Origin: Embleya scabrispora DSM 41855
Lineage (GTDB): Bacteria > Actinomycetota > Actinomycetes > Streptomycetales > Streptomycetaceae
Assembly (NCBI RefSeq): GCF_000372745.1
Contig: NZ_KB889708.1
Coordinates: 1-64,000, forward strand
Direction: 5' to 3'
Length of the DNA: 64,000 nt
The notes beneath the pieces were generated by a model. It searched no databases. It saw only the letters and a list, made by a program, of their open reading frames with translations, and was not told the origin of the DNA. Below are positions 26,801 through 35,411 of this stretch, piece after piece. Both the position numbers and the translations under genes were made by a program. Within the stretch, counting starts at the first letter, position 1; every line of letters starts with the position of its first letter.

Positions 26801-27306
26801 GCGAGATCGGCGCCGTCGACGCCGCCCACCTCGCCGAACAACCACCCGGCCGACAAGTCCTGGTCGCCGGCGTCCGCGCCTCCACCCAGACCCCACCCAT
26901 CGCCTCCGGCAAACGCGTCATCTTCGTCACCCTCGACGACGGCTCCGGCCTCGTCGACCTCGCCTTCTTCGAGGACTCCCACCCCGCCTGCGCCCACACC
27001 GTCTTCCACTCCGGACTGCTCCTGGTACGGGGCAAGATCCAGGTCCGCGGACGCCGGCGCACCGTCGTCGGCACCATGGCCTGGGACCTCGACGAGATCG
27101 CCACCCTCCGCCGCGACCACGGACCCCAAGCAGCCCTCGACCTCCTCGGCGCCCCCACCGCACACCCCACCCCCGCCCAACCACGGCGCATCCTCGTCCA
27201 CGGCACCGGAGCGCTCCAACACCCCTACGCCGACCTCCAACCCCCCGGCCAACGCTCCGCCGACCTCACCCGCTACGGCCACCGCAGCCCCGGTTCCCCA
27301 GGCTGA
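23866..27306 (+). CDS. dnaE2: DNA polymerase III alpha subunit, DnaE2/error-prone type
   Basis: The 1,146-residue protein starts at GTG 23866 behind GGCGGAGG. A PHP domain opens it (FAHLHVASGYSARYG). The polymerase core holds the catalytic aspartates in SLPDVDIDVESARR, plus AARGSGAGSMVCHALDI, SDTIGMFQLESPGQQD, FRPGPVAGGMPERYI and FGAYGFCRAHAVAFA. A helix-hairpin region follows, then an OB domain near the C-terminus (GKRVIFVTLDDGSGLVDLAF). The variant DIDVES rather than DIDFED favours the DnaE2 group used for lesion bypass and mutagenesis. The SOS box upstream agrees. No imuA'/imuB partner genes are adjacent. Confidence 0.9.
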   Translation: MDGFAHLHVASGYSARYGTSHPENLVARAAERGMTTLALTDRDTVGGAVRFAQACTAHGVRPIFGVDLAVAPAAPGTPRAQRRRTPVRGGAHVEQPPLRVTLLARNAAGWARLCRLVSAAHAVEGPPVVPWSALREHAGPGLTVLLGPTSEPVRALSDGRLDTAEHLLAPWRELFGDALRLECLYYGSSGTGPGSLRLAARTGHLADRVGVAAVLTNAVRYADPDQHKIADVLDAARLLRPIRFHRPDFLDPRERWLKDPLAMAATAARIADAAGAGPDRARTLLARTAATADECRVDPVADLGLGGMFFPEPAVVGATAESAARVLRERCQAGMVRRGLDRDEAAMERLARELEVIGRLRVDTYFLTVGQVVADVREMGVRVAARGSGAGSMVCHALDIATANPLDHGLLFERFLSERRSSLPDVDIDVESARRLDVYRRIFERFGSERVAVTSMPETYRARHALRDVGLALGLAAPDIDRIAKSFPHIRARGITTALAELPELRSLAAEAGRYGPLFELAEKLDALPRGMAMHPCGVIITDATLLDRLPVQPTPGDAFPMVQAAKEEVEALGLIKLDVLGVRMQSAMTHAVAEVERTTGEHIDLDDPRQVPLDDFFAFKLIQTSDTIGMFQLESPGQQDLLSRLQPRGVQDVIADISLFRPGPVAGGMPERYIAARHGAAPTYPHPDLEPVLADTYGVTIWHEQIMGLLSVMTGCDLALADVARRALGDRDRLPSLRTWFHQRAATRGYSPEVREEVWRIVESFGAYGFCRAHAVAFAVPALQSAWLKAHHPAALYAGLLEHDPGMWPRRVIVADARRHRVPILPVDVNHSHPGHTVEQTGDGTWGVRLALSAVRGITDEECARIDAGRPYTSLSDLWQRARPALPTAEHLARIGALDGLHNGRLTRRDLLLQLPELHRRTRRVGDGQLPLADSRLDATAPSGLPEMTTREAVGAELHVLGIDLSRHLMEHHHRLLREIGAVDAAHLAEQPPGRQVLVAGVRASTQTPPIASGKRVIFVTLDDGSGLVDLAFFEDSHPACAHTVFHSGLLLVRGKIQVRGRRRTVVGTMAWDLDEIATLRRDHGPQAALDLLGAPTAHPTPAQPRRILVHGTGALQHPYADLQPPGQRSADLTRYGHRSPGSPG

Positions 27307-27449
27307 GTCGGTGCGTGAAGCTGTCGGCACCTGGTGGATGAGGGTTCGACGGGGTCGGCGAAAATCACCGCATGTATGTATGAAGTGTCATCCGGTGCTC
27401 TCGGTGCGGTCCGCGGCTCCTTGTGTTGGGTGGAGTCGACGGGCGGTCC

Positions 27450-27930
27450 GCTGGTCGTGGTCCCCGTCTCGGCGCCGGCGGACCGGGCGGGCTCGTCGCA
27501 GTCGTGGGGTCGCACGGGAGCGCGTGAGGACCACGACCGGCCTTGTCGCCGTGGAGCCCGGCAGGCCTGCGGCGACGTGGTCCGCGGCGGGATCGGATCG
27601 GCGGGATGCCCTCGACCAGGGGGATCAACGCCTGGCTGTCGTGCGTGTTCGCGCCGGAGATCCCGATCGACAGGGGCAGACCGGAGCGTTCGGTCAACAG
27701 ATGGATCTTCGACCCGTACTTGCCCCGATCCACAGGATTCGGACCCGTCAACTCCCCCTTTTCAGGGCCCGCATGTCCACCGAGTCCACCGCGCATCGCG
27801 ACCAGTCCAAGGCACCCCGCGCGCCGAGCTCGTCCAACAGGACACGGTGCAGCTTCGCCCACACCCGTGCGTGGCGACACAACGGAGAGCCCCTTATCGA
27901 CACGGCTTCGCTGCGCCGGTGGGCCGCCAT
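27450..27930 (-). pseudogene. IS5-family transposase remnant
   Basis: Minus-strand frames carry RVWAKLHRVLLDELGARGAL, DWSRCAVDSVDMRALKRG, then in a second frame GPNPVDRGKYGSKIHLLTER, SIGISGANTHDSQALIPLV and IRSRRGPRRRRPAGLHGDKA. These are consecutive blocks of a DDE transposase, with Asp residues at DSVD and DKA. The change of frame near 27760 and the loss of the C-terminal Glu block show decay. No terminal repeats were found. It is not related in sequence to the element at 1-950. Confidence 0.75.
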
Positions 27931-28303
27931 TCAGTCGCCGGCGTGCCTGGGGCAGGACGCGAACCCGATTCCCCGGCTGCGTGCGCTGCGAAATCATACG
28001 GAGACGCCATGTACGGTGCGTACGTCGACGTCACGGCACGTCGAGGCGATCCTGGGCCCCGAACACCGCGTCCTGGGCGACGAGATCGACGGCACAGCGC
28101 GCAGGTCGACGCCGTCGGGAATCGTGATTCACCCCATCCCAACGCTCGCCCCGACACGGGCCGGGACCGTGTCCGACCGCTCGACCAACGTCCCGAATCC
28201 TGCGGCGAACAACCATCGAAGGAGCGAGGCGCTGGAGGACTCGTCCTTCGACGAGTTCGGCTACCGCGTGACGTTCGCGCGGACCAGGTGCATGCGTGCG
28301 CCG

Positions 28304-28588
28304 CTATGCGGACGCCACAACCTCCCCGGCCATGACCCGGGGAGGCGTGGGGAGTACTGACGCGAGGTTGTCCCGCGCGAACTCCGACGCGCTCGAGATC
28401 GACGCCTCGGCACCGGCCCGGTCCTGGAAGACACTCGTCGAGATCATCACTCCGTCCCCGGCATCGATCCAGTAGTAGGCCACGAAGCCGGGAACCCGGC
28501 GCATGAGCGGCACGAACCCCTCTTTCACGACGCGTGCCGCCTCGGCCGCATCGGTCACACCTTCATACCGCCGGACTGCTGCATACAT
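28304..28588 (-). CDS. Antibiotic-biosynthesis-monooxygenase-like small protein (ABM fold)
   Basis: The 94-residue protein starts at ATG 28588 with GAGGAG upstream. It opens MYAAVRRYEGVTDAAEAARV, continues FVPLMRRVPGFVAYYWIDAG and ends ISSASEFARDNLASVLP. This is the dimeric alpha-beta barrel pattern of ABM-like or stress-responsive small proteins. No catalytic role is assignable. A hairpin (CCTCCCCGG...CCGGGGAGG, 28321-28345) lies in its last codons. Confidence 0.7.
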   Translation of the reverse strand: MYAAVRRYEGVTDAAEAARVVKEGFVPLMRRVPGFVAYYWIDAGDGVMISTSVFQDRAGAEASISSASEFARDNLASVLPTPPRVMAGEVVASA

Positions 28589-28599
28589 GCCGATCTCCT

Positions 28600-29240
28600 C
28601 GACGGTTCCGGTTCGCGCATTGCCCAGGCCCCGTACCCCCTGCGACCAGGCTCGCTCACGAAGCGTTCGGCATTCACCGGATGGGCCGCCTTGTGTGACC
28701 CGAACGGCGGCTTCGGCGCCGAACATACGATCACGGCGGATGTCCTCGGAGGATCGGTCGGCGTTGGATGGCCCGACTTGCGGCCGACCACACCCGGATG
28801 CCGGCCGGCAGCGACACCGACGTCGATTCGTGGTGGTGACGGGTCCGGAAGCGCCGATGTACGCGAGCGCCGGCGAGCCGGTGCTCCGGTCGGGTTCTCA
28901 GCGCCACCGCGCCGAAGCGCGGCACGGGCGCGGCTCCGGTCCTGGTCGTGCACCGGCAGTACACGTACACCAGGGACACCGGGCGGGGCAGCGGCGAACG
29001 CAGGAACCGTGCGAGTTCGGCAGCGCGAGCCCGCGACCATGTGAGTGCGCCGTTCGACGTCCATGTGTGGCGGCACGTGAAGGCGAGCGTCGACCGGCGC
29101 GGGGACCGGGAACCACGAGGCCGAACTCGCGGACGCAGGTGCCGAGGATGACCACATCCGAACCGCGCGGACGCGGGGTGCCAAGGGAGAGGAGTCGCGA
29201 CGTCCGGGGCCGTCGTGGGTCCGGGGTCGGCTGTCGTCGG
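28600..29240. other. About 640 bases without a recognisable gene
   Basis: Several long frames exist on both strands, as expected at this GC content, but none shows a domain, a ribosome site or protein-like composition. No repeat or hairpin of note was seen. It separates the ABM-like gene from the respiration island. Confidence 0.4.
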
Positions 29241-29241
29241 C

Positions 29242-31020
29242 CTACTCCGGTGGACGTGTGGCATCTTGCCCGCCTGGGGTCAGCAGGAGGACTGTGTCGT
29301 CCGGCCGGAGGTGTGGGGTGGTGCTGTTGGTGACCGGATCAAGGCTGCCGTCCCGGCGTACCAGGAACAGCAGATCGCAGCCTGGCGGCACGGCATCGCC
29401 GGCGGGCTGCCCCACGACGGCCGCCCCGTGCTGGTATCTGCGCGAGATGGCCGGCCAGGTCAGATCCGCGCCGAACAGGACCTCGCCGCCGATGAACGGC
29501 GCTACCACGCCATGGCTCTCGGGAGGTGCGTTGAGGCGGTGGACGGTCCCTTCCACACTGCCGCGCAGAATTACCGCCGCCAGGGCGTTGAAGTCGTCCT
29601 CGGCGGTGAGGAAGTACACCGCCGTAATGCCCTCCAGTTCGGCGGCACCGCCGGTGGTGGCGGCCAGCAGCTCACCGGGCGCAAGCTCGATGCCGGCCTG
29701 CCCGATCCGTTCGCGCTGCTCCTCCTCCCCTGCCCACATCAGCACTTCCAGACCCGCCGACCGCAGGGCGACACCCAGGTCGACCACCCACGGATCGCCG
29801 CCGACCAGCAGCGGCCGCGAGCGGGAGAGGCGCACGACGCCCAGGCGCCGAGCCACGGGTGAGGCGGTCAGGCCGTAGAGCGTCACGGTCGCGACGATGA
29901 CCACGAACGTGGCGGGGAGGATCTTGTGCGCACCGCCGATCCCCGCGGCCACGAGGCCGGCCGAGAACGTCGACGCGGTTGCGGCCGCGACGATGCCGCG
30001 CGGCGCCATCCATCCGATGAAGCCCCGCTCGCCGCGTGTCAGATCGGTGCCGGCGGTGGACACGGCGGCGACCAGCGGCCTGGCGGCCAGAACCAGAAAG
30101 GCGGCGAGCCCGAGCGCGGGCAGAGCCACATGGCGCAGCGACTCCGGGGTGACTGTGGCTGAGATGGTGACGAACAGCAGACCGAGGATCAGGCTGACCA
30201 GGGTCTCGAAGAACGGCCGGCGCGCCGGGACGTCGATGCCGGGGAGGTCGGCGACCGCCAGGCCCATCATCACGGCGGCGATGAGTCCCGTGTCGTCGCG
30301 CACGACATCGCAGAACGCCGCAACCCCGATCACCGCGGCGAGCTGTGCCGTGGTGCCGAGTACCTCGCCGAGCCGCAGCACCCGGAACAGCCCCCACAGC
30401 AGACCCGCCCCGACCACCCCGCCGGCCACTCCGACGCCCATGCTGACCAGGAAGTCCGCAACCCCGCTGCGGAAGTGGTGCTTCGAACTCGACACGACCG
30501 CATGGAAGACCAGCGCTCCCAGGATGCCTCCGACCGGGTCGATGAGGGAGCCTTCCCAAACCAGGATGTGCTGAAGGCGGTCCTTCGGTCGTACGAAGCC
30601 GAGCAGCGGTCCGACGACCGTCGGACCCGAGACCACGAGGATCGCGCCGAGCATGACGGCACCCCGCCGGGACATGCCCAGCAACGGCGCGGCGAGGATC
30701 GCACCGAGCAGCCAAGTGATCGGAACCCCGATCCAGATCAGCCTGACCACGACACGGCGAGTGTGCCCCCGCAGCCTCGCCAGATCCAGCCCGAGGCCCG
30801 CGTCGTACAGGATCACGGCGACGGCCAGCGACACCAGCGGTGAGAACGCCACTCCCAGCAACCGCTCGGGGTCGACGTCGTCGCTCAGTGCGCCCGCGGC
30901 GAAGCCGATCGGCAGCAGGACGATGAGGGCGGGGATGCGCAGTCGGCTCGCCAGGATCTGTGAACCGACGGCAAGGACCAGGATCAGGCCCACGCCGATG
31001 AGCACCTGGTCTGTCGTCAC
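29242..31020 (-). CDS. Monovalent cation:proton antiporter, CPA1/CPA2 type with C-terminal TrkA-like domain
   Basis: The 592-residue protein starts at GTG 31020. Its first two-thirds hold about 12 membrane segments (VLIGVGLILVLAVGSQILAS, SLAVAVILYDAGLGLDLARL, MLGAILVVSGPTVVGPLLGF). The exchanger core includes the GSLIDPVGGILGALVF helix with the essential Asp. From about residue 395 a soluble Rossmann-like tail (PLLVGGDPWVVDLGVALRSA, AVYFLTAEDDFNALAAVILR) resembles TrkA-N/KefC regulatory domains, followed by a TrkA-C-like end. It exchanges Na+ or K+ for H+ across the membrane. It heads toward the DUF389 gene's 3' end with a spacer of about 290 bases. Confidence 0.88.
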   Translation of the reverse strand: MTTDQVLIGVGLILVLAVGSQILASRLRIPALIVLLPIGFAAGALSDDVDPERLLGVAFSPLVSLAVAVILYDAGLGLDLARLRGHTRRVVVRLIWIGVPITWLLGAILAAPLLGMSRRGAVMLGAILVVSGPTVVGPLLGFVRPKDRLQHILVWEGSLIDPVGGILGALVFHAVVSSSKHHFRSGVADFLVSMGVGVAGGVVGAGLLWGLFRVLRLGEVLGTTAQLAAVIGVAAFCDVVRDDTGLIAAVMMGLAVADLPGIDVPARRPFFETLVSLILGLLFVTISATVTPESLRHVALPALGLAAFLVLAARPLVAAVSTAGTDLTRGERGFIGWMAPRGIVAAATASTFSAGLVAAGIGGAHKILPATFVVIVATVTLYGLTASPVARRLGVVRLSRSRPLLVGGDPWVVDLGVALRSAGLEVLMWAGEEEQRERIGQAGIELAPGELLAATTGGAAELEGITAVYFLTAEDDFNALAAVILRGSVEGTVHRLNAPPESHGVVAPFIGGEVLFGADLTWPAISRRYQHGAAVVGQPAGDAVPPGCDLLFLVRRDGSLDPVTNSTTPHLRPDDTVLLLTPGGQDATRPPE

Positions 31021-31310
31021 AGGCGGCCTCTTCCGACCAACGGCGTCCGAGGATCAGGCAGGGGCCATGAGTGCACCGTCATTGTCGTCCTCGGACGCGG
31101 TCGTCGTGGTGGCATGTGGCTTCGGTCCTCTGGTTGCGAGCGTGCGTGCCCGCACCAACCCGGTCAAGCGCGACACGTTTCCCACGGCCGAAATCACCCG
31201 GTACGTTCGCCCATCCGGGCCGCCGGCGGCAGCCGTCGGAGCGCCCGTGCGCAGTCCTCCTCCGGTCGGTGCCGGGCCGCTTGCGCGGTTTCCCGGTAGC
31301 GATGGCGGCC
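31021..31310. other. Spacer between antiporter and DUF389 genes
   Basis: About 290 bases with no supportable gene and no obvious hairpin. Both neighbours are on the minus strand, so the antiporter may have its own promoter here. Confidence 0.35.
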
Positions 31311-32264
31311 TCACCCTGCGCCCGAACGTTCGCTGCGAAGGCTGATGCGCCGCCAGAGAGCCCGTTGGAACTTGATCATCAGCACGCCCACCACGACCAA
31401 CAGCACGATGTTGAGTAGGAGTTGGACCAGGGATCCGCGTGCTTCGCTCCAGTTGGAGAACGCCCAGGAGACGCCGATGTCGGCGGCGGCGGGGATGGTG
31501 GTGACCGAGATGAACACGCCGAGCAGCGCGCTCGTCCTGGCCTGGGTCAAGGACACGATCCCGACGATGCCGGCCAGCACCGCGACGACGACGGAAAAGA
31601 AGTTGGGTGCGTCGATCAGCGACGAGACCGGCCTGATGCCCAGGGTGAAAAGCTCGGGTTGGAGGTCGAGGCCCCGGACCGCCCACGAGAACAGCAGGGT
31701 CGCCGCGATGGCCAGCAGGAATCCCGCGGTCAGGGCGAACAGGCCCTGCCGGATCCTGGTGCCGTTGCCGCGGTCGATGCCCAGCGCGACGCTGGTGATC
31801 GCGCCGTACTCGGGTCCGACGACCATCGCTGCGACGATCAGGATCTGGGAGTTGGTGATGATTCCCACGGCCCCGATGATGCCTGCGATGACCAGGTAGA
31901 CGTAGAAGCTCGGCAGATAGGTGCCCTCGGCGCGGATGCGTGCTTCGACTTCCTCCCAGACCGGCGCGTGCGAGAGCGCCCCGAGCTGCTGCTGCTCGGC
32001 CTGCGCCGCCGCCCCGGAGAAGGCCATCTCGACTGGCTCGATGACGATGGATCCGCGGCGGTCGAGTTCCAGCTCACGCAGACGACGCAGCACGCCGTTG
32101 GCCGCGCCGGCGAGGATGTCGCATTCGACCGCGTCGCCGTCAGGGTTCCGCGCCTGCTCGGGAAGGACGACCAGGTTGAAGACACAGCGGTCATCAGCCA
32201 GCAGCCCGACCGCCCGAGAGGTGAGTTCGGTGGGGCTCACCAGTCGGAGGTGGATCATGTCCAT
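31311..32264 (-). CDS. DUF389 (TIGR00341-type) membrane protein
   Basis: The 317-residue protein starts at ATG 32264 behind GGAGG. A soluble ferredoxin-like N-terminal part (DMIHLRLVSPTELTSRAVGL, GSIVIEPVEMAFSGAA) precedes six or so membrane segments (YVYLVIAGIIGAVGIITNSQ, ILIVAAMVVGPEYGAITSVA, FSVVVAVLAGIVGIVSLTQA, LLLNIVLLVVVGVLMIKF). The conserved ILIVAAMVVGPE and TTIPAAADIGVSWA stretches define DUF389. The function is unknown; transport or stress signalling is usually suggested. It is divergent from the GH15 gene. Confidence 0.85.
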   Translation of the reverse strand: MDMIHLRLVSPTELTSRAVGLLADDRCVFNLVVLPEQARNPDGDAVECDILAGAANGVLRRLRELELDRRGSIVIEPVEMAFSGAAAQAEQQQLGALSHAPVWEEVEARIRAEGTYLPSFYVYLVIAGIIGAVGIITNSQILIVAAMVVGPEYGAITSVALGIDRGNGTRIRQGLFALTAGFLLAIAATLLFSWAVRGLDLQPELFTLGIRPVSSLIDAPNFFSVVVAVLAGIVGIVSLTQARTSALLGVFISVTTIPAAADIGVSWAFSNWSEARGSLVQLLLNIVLLVVVGVLMIKFQRALWRRISLRSERSGAG

Positions 32265-32592
32265 GCACGACCTCCATCATTGCTCGGCCGACAGGCCGCA
32301 CCCGAGTGCAGCACTGGCGCACCTGTGCCCCGCCGGCCTCGGCCGGTAACGCCCGGAGGGAGGGCAGCGCGCCCGGAGGGAGGGGCAGCACGCCGGGTGA
32401 GACGCGGCTGCCGCGGACCACGGTCGCTTCGGACGCCGGGCCAAGCCCCGGCTGTGGCATTTCAGCCGATCGTCGTTGCGCCGTACGGGTGACGGCCGGG
32501 CGCGGACTGTCGTCGACCTTTGCGACGTGGCGAGGACGACCGGGCTGCCGGAGAGTGGATGCAGGGGCCTCTTCCGAGACTTTGGAGCAGCC
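32265..32592. promoter_or_regulatory. Divergent promoter region between DUF389 and GH15
   Basis: This 328-base intergenic region must drive both genes. It contains a 20-bp tandem duplication at 32351-32390. No canonical -10/-35 is distinctive. Confidence 0.4.
32351..32390. repeat. Tandem 20-bp direct repeat (two copies)
   Basis: GCCCGGAGGGAGGGCAGCGC (32351-32370) is followed directly by GCCCGGAGGGAGGGGCAGCA (32371-32390), with the first 14 bases identical. It lies in the DUF389/GH15 divergent region. It is either a regulatory repeat or slippage. Confidence 0.7.
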
Positions 32593-34413
32593 ATGGACCG
32601 CTACCCCCCCATCGCCGAGCACGGCCTGGTGGGCGACCTGCAGACCGCCGCTCTCGTCTCGTCCAAGGGCGTCGTCGACTGGTTCGCCGCCCCCCGGTTC
32701 GACTCGCCGAGCGTCTTCGCCGCCCTGCTCGACCACGACGGCGGCGGATACATGCGGCTTGCTCCAGAGCACCCCGAAGCGATCTGCAAGCAGCTCTACT
32801 ACCCCGACACAGCCGTTCTGGTGACACGGTTCATGTCGCCGGACGGCGTGGGCGAGGTGCTCGACTTCATGCCTCCGGACCAGACCCGCACGGCCACCGA
32901 CCGTCACACCCTGATCCGCGCGGTGCGTGCGGTGCGCGGCACCGTCGAGTTCACACTCGCGTGCCGGCCGCGCTTCGACTACGGCCGGGCCGAGCACCGG
33001 CTCGACCTCGATGAGAACAGCGGTCTGTTCCGGGCCCCGGGGATCGACGCGCACCTGCAGACCACGTTCCCACTGGAGCGGGACGGTCAGGACGTGCGCG
33101 GCACAGTGACGCTGAGCGCCGGCGAAGTCGGCGGCGCCGTGTTCACCGTCTGCGCGTCCGGCGGCGAGGCGCCTCCGCCCCCCACGGTCGACGGGCTTAT
33201 CGCACAGGTCCGGGATACCAGCCTCTTCTGGCGGCAGTGGCTGCGCCAGTCCCGCTACCGGGGCCGCTGGCCCGAGCTGGTGCACCGCTCGGTCATCACC
33301 CTCAAGCTCCTGACCTACGCCCCCACCGGGGCACTGGTCGCGGCCGCCACCATGGGCCTGCCCGAGCAGGTCGGCGGAGAGCGCAATTGGGACTACCGGT
33401 TCACCTGGGTCCGTGACGGCGCGCTGTCCGTGCGGGCCATGCTGGACCTCGGCTTCGTCGAGGAGGCCACCGCCTTCGTCCACTGGCTCGTGGCCAGGCT
33501 GCGCGAGCGCGAGGGCAAGGAGGACGAGCCGCTGCAGACCATGTACCGGATCGACGGCAACCCCGACCTGCCGGAGCAGACACTCGAACACTTCGAGGGC
33601 TACCGGGGCTCCTTCCCCGTGCGCGTCGGCAACGGTGCCGCCGACCAGCTCCAGCTGGATATCTACGGCGAGGCCGTCTACGCGCTTTCCCAGGGCCGCG
33701 AATTGATGCACCAGGCAACCTACGAGGGATGGCGCGCGCTGACCAGGGCGATGGACTGGTTCGCCGACGCCTGGGACCGCCCGGACGAGGGTATCTGGGA
33801 GACCCGCGGCGGCCGCCAGGACTTCACCTACAGCCGGGTGATGTCCTGGGTCGCCTTCGACCACGGGCTGACGCTGGCCGAGCAGTTCCGCAAGCCCGCC
33901 GACCTGGAGAGGTGGCGCAGGGCCCGGGACGCCGTCTTCGAGCAGGTCATGGAACGCGGCTGGAGCGAGAAGGAGGGCGCCTTCGTCCAGCACTACGGCG
34001 GTGACGTCCTGGACGCTTCGCTGCTGCTCATGCCGAGGGTCGGGTTCATCGCCCCGGAGGATCCGGCCTGGCTGTCCACGCTCGACGCGATGGACCGCAA
34101 GCTCGTCTCCGACAGCCTTGTCTACCGCTACGACCCGGCGGCGTCGCCGGACGGTCTGCGCGGCTCGGAGGGCACCTTCAGTCTGTGTACGTTCCTCTAC
34201 GTGGACGCGCTGGCCCGGGCGGGGCGGCTGGAGCAGGCCCGATACACCTTCGAGAAGATGCGGACGTACGCCAACCACGTCGGGCTGTTCGCCGAGGAGG
34301 TCGGTCCGAGCGGGGAGCAACTGGGCAACTTCCCGCAGGCGTTCACCCATCTGTCGCTCATCATGGCGGCCACCACCCTCGACGAGGCGCTCGACGCCGA
34401 GGATGAGCGCTGA
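32593..34413 (+). CDS. Glycoside hydrolase family 15 protein (glucoamylase/trehalase-like)
   Basis: The 606-residue protein starts at ATG 32593 with GGAG upstream. An N-terminal beta-sandwich (PPIAEHGLVGDLQTAALVSS, DWFAAPRFDSPSVFAALLDH) leads into the (alpha/alpha)6 barrel with GGERNWDYRFTWVRDGALS. The general acid lies in RPDEGIWETRGGRQDFTYSR, and the base Glu region is EEVGPSGEQLGNFPQAFTH. There is no signal peptide, so it is cytosolic. Actinobacterial cytosolic GH15 enzymes hydrolyse trehalose or alpha-glucans to glucose. It overlaps the next gene by 11 bases. A paralogue lies at 60478-62313. Confidence 0.92.
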   Translation: MDRYPPIAEHGLVGDLQTAALVSSKGVVDWFAAPRFDSPSVFAALLDHDGGGYMRLAPEHPEAICKQLYYPDTAVLVTRFMSPDGVGEVLDFMPPDQTRTATDRHTLIRAVRAVRGTVEFTLACRPRFDYGRAEHRLDLDENSGLFRAPGIDAHLQTTFPLERDGQDVRGTVTLSAGEVGGAVFTVCASGGEAPPPPTVDGLIAQVRDTSLFWRQWLRQSRYRGRWPELVHRSVITLKLLTYAPTGALVAAATMGLPEQVGGERNWDYRFTWVRDGALSVRAMLDLGFVEEATAFVHWLVARLREREGKEDEPLQTMYRIDGNPDLPEQTLEHFEGYRGSFPVRVGNGAADQLQLDIYGEAVYALSQGRELMHQATYEGWRALTRAMDWFADAWDRPDEGIWETRGGRQDFTYSRVMSWVAFDHGLTLAEQFRKPADLERWRRARDAVFEQVMERGWSEKEGAFVQHYGGDVLDASLLLMPRVGFIAPEDPAWLSTLDAMDRKLVSDSLVYRYDPAASPDGLRGSEGTFSLCTFLYVDALARAGRLEQARYTFEKMRTYANHVGLFAEEVGPSGEQLGNFPQAFTHLSLIMAATTLDEALDAEDER

Positions 34414-35359
34414 CGTGGTCACGCATGCCGCTCCGGCGGGACCGCCGCAGCTGACCGAGGACGAGTTCGGGGCGCTGTACCGGCGCCTGGTGTCGCGGAC
34501 CGCCTGGGCCGCGGGTGGCCGGGGTGCTCTGGACGCGCTCACTCCCGCCCGGGTGCTGGCCGCCGCCCGCGAGGTGCGGACCGGACGGACGGTCACGCTC
34601 GCAGCGCCGGTGGAAACGCTTCCCGGCCCGGACAACGCAGAGCCCGCACGGCACCGGATGCGCGGGCAGCCGCAGGAGAACGCCGCGCGCGGGCTCCATT
34701 TCGCGATGGACAGCTTTGCGATGAACGTGCACGGCGACGCCGACAGCCACATCGACGCCCTGTGCCATGTGATCTACGACGGCACGCTGCACGGCGGCGT
34801 GGCCGCGAGTAGCGTTTCGGCGGGCGGTGCGACCGCGCTGTCCATCGAGGCGGCTCACGACGGGATCGTCGGACGCGGCGTGCTGCTGGACATCCCACGG
34901 CTGCGTGGCGTGCCGTGGCTCGAACCGGGTGACTGCGTGACCGCCGACGACCTCACCACGGCCGAGAGCGCCCAGCGCGTCCGCGTAGGCGAGGGCGACC
35001 TCCTGTTCGTCCGGGTCGGCCACCGCCGACGCCGCGCCGAACTGGGAGCGTGGCACGCGGCGCGTGCCCGTGCCGGGCTCCATCCGTCCGCGCTGGAGTT
35101 CCTGGCGGACCGGCGGGTCGCCGTGCTCGGCGGCGACGGGAACAACGACACCGCCCCGAGCTTCACCGAGGGCGTCGACTTCCCCGTGCATGTGCTGGCG
35201 ATCCACGCCATGGGCCTTCACCTCCTGGACTACCTGCAGTTCGAGGACCTGGCGCCGGCCTGCGAGGCGGAGGGGCGCTGGTCGTTCCTGTGCGTGATCG
35301 CCCCGCTGAGGCTGCCGAACGCCACCGGCTCGCCGGTCAATCCGATCGCCGTCCTGTGA
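34403..35359 (+). CDS. Cyclase-family hydrolase (kynurenine formamidase-like)
   Basis: The 318-residue protein starts at ATG 34403 inside the end of the GH15 gene. The PF04199 signature is NVHGDADSHIDALCHVIYDG, supplying the metal ligands of the HxGTHxDxxxH motif; here HGDADSHIDALCH substitutes Asp-Ala for Gly-Thr. Later blocks GVLLDIPRLRGVPWLEPGD, LLFVRVGHRRRRAE and FPVHVLAIHAMGLHLLDYLQ fit. Members are metal-dependent amidases or lactone hydrolases. In this operon a role on a sugar lactone, such as opening gluconolactone, is attractive but inferred. Confidence 0.85.
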   Translation: MSADVVTHAAPAGPPQLTEDEFGALYRRLVSRTAWAAGGRGALDALTPARVLAAAREVRTGRTVTLAAPVETLPGPDNAEPARHRMRGQPQENAARGLHFAMDSFAMNVHGDADSHIDALCHVIYDGTLHGGVAASSVSAGGATALSIEAAHDGIVGRGVLLDIPRLRGVPWLEPGDCVTADDLTTAESAQRVRVGEGDLLFVRVGHRRRRAELGAWHAARARAGLHPSALEFLADRRVAVLGGDGNNDTAPSFTEGVDFPVHVLAIHAMGLHLLDYLQFEDLAPACEAEGRWSFLCVIAPLRLPNATGSPVNPIAVL

Positions 35360-35411
35360 GGCCCCGGCCCTACGGACGCCTGGGGGTGTCGCCTCCGAGG
35401 AGTGGAGTGTC

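Noticed and set aside
23806-27330. A 1,174-codon open frame antisense to the polymerase gene
   Set aside because: It is a GC-driven mirror of dnaE2 with no domain, and its low-complexity Gly/Val/Ala composition is what the complement of a high-GC3 gene gives.
28321-28345. Hairpin CCTCCCCGG...CCGGGGAGG as a terminator
   Set aside because: It lies inside the last codons of the ABM-like gene and is short. It may be chance in GC-rich coding sequence.
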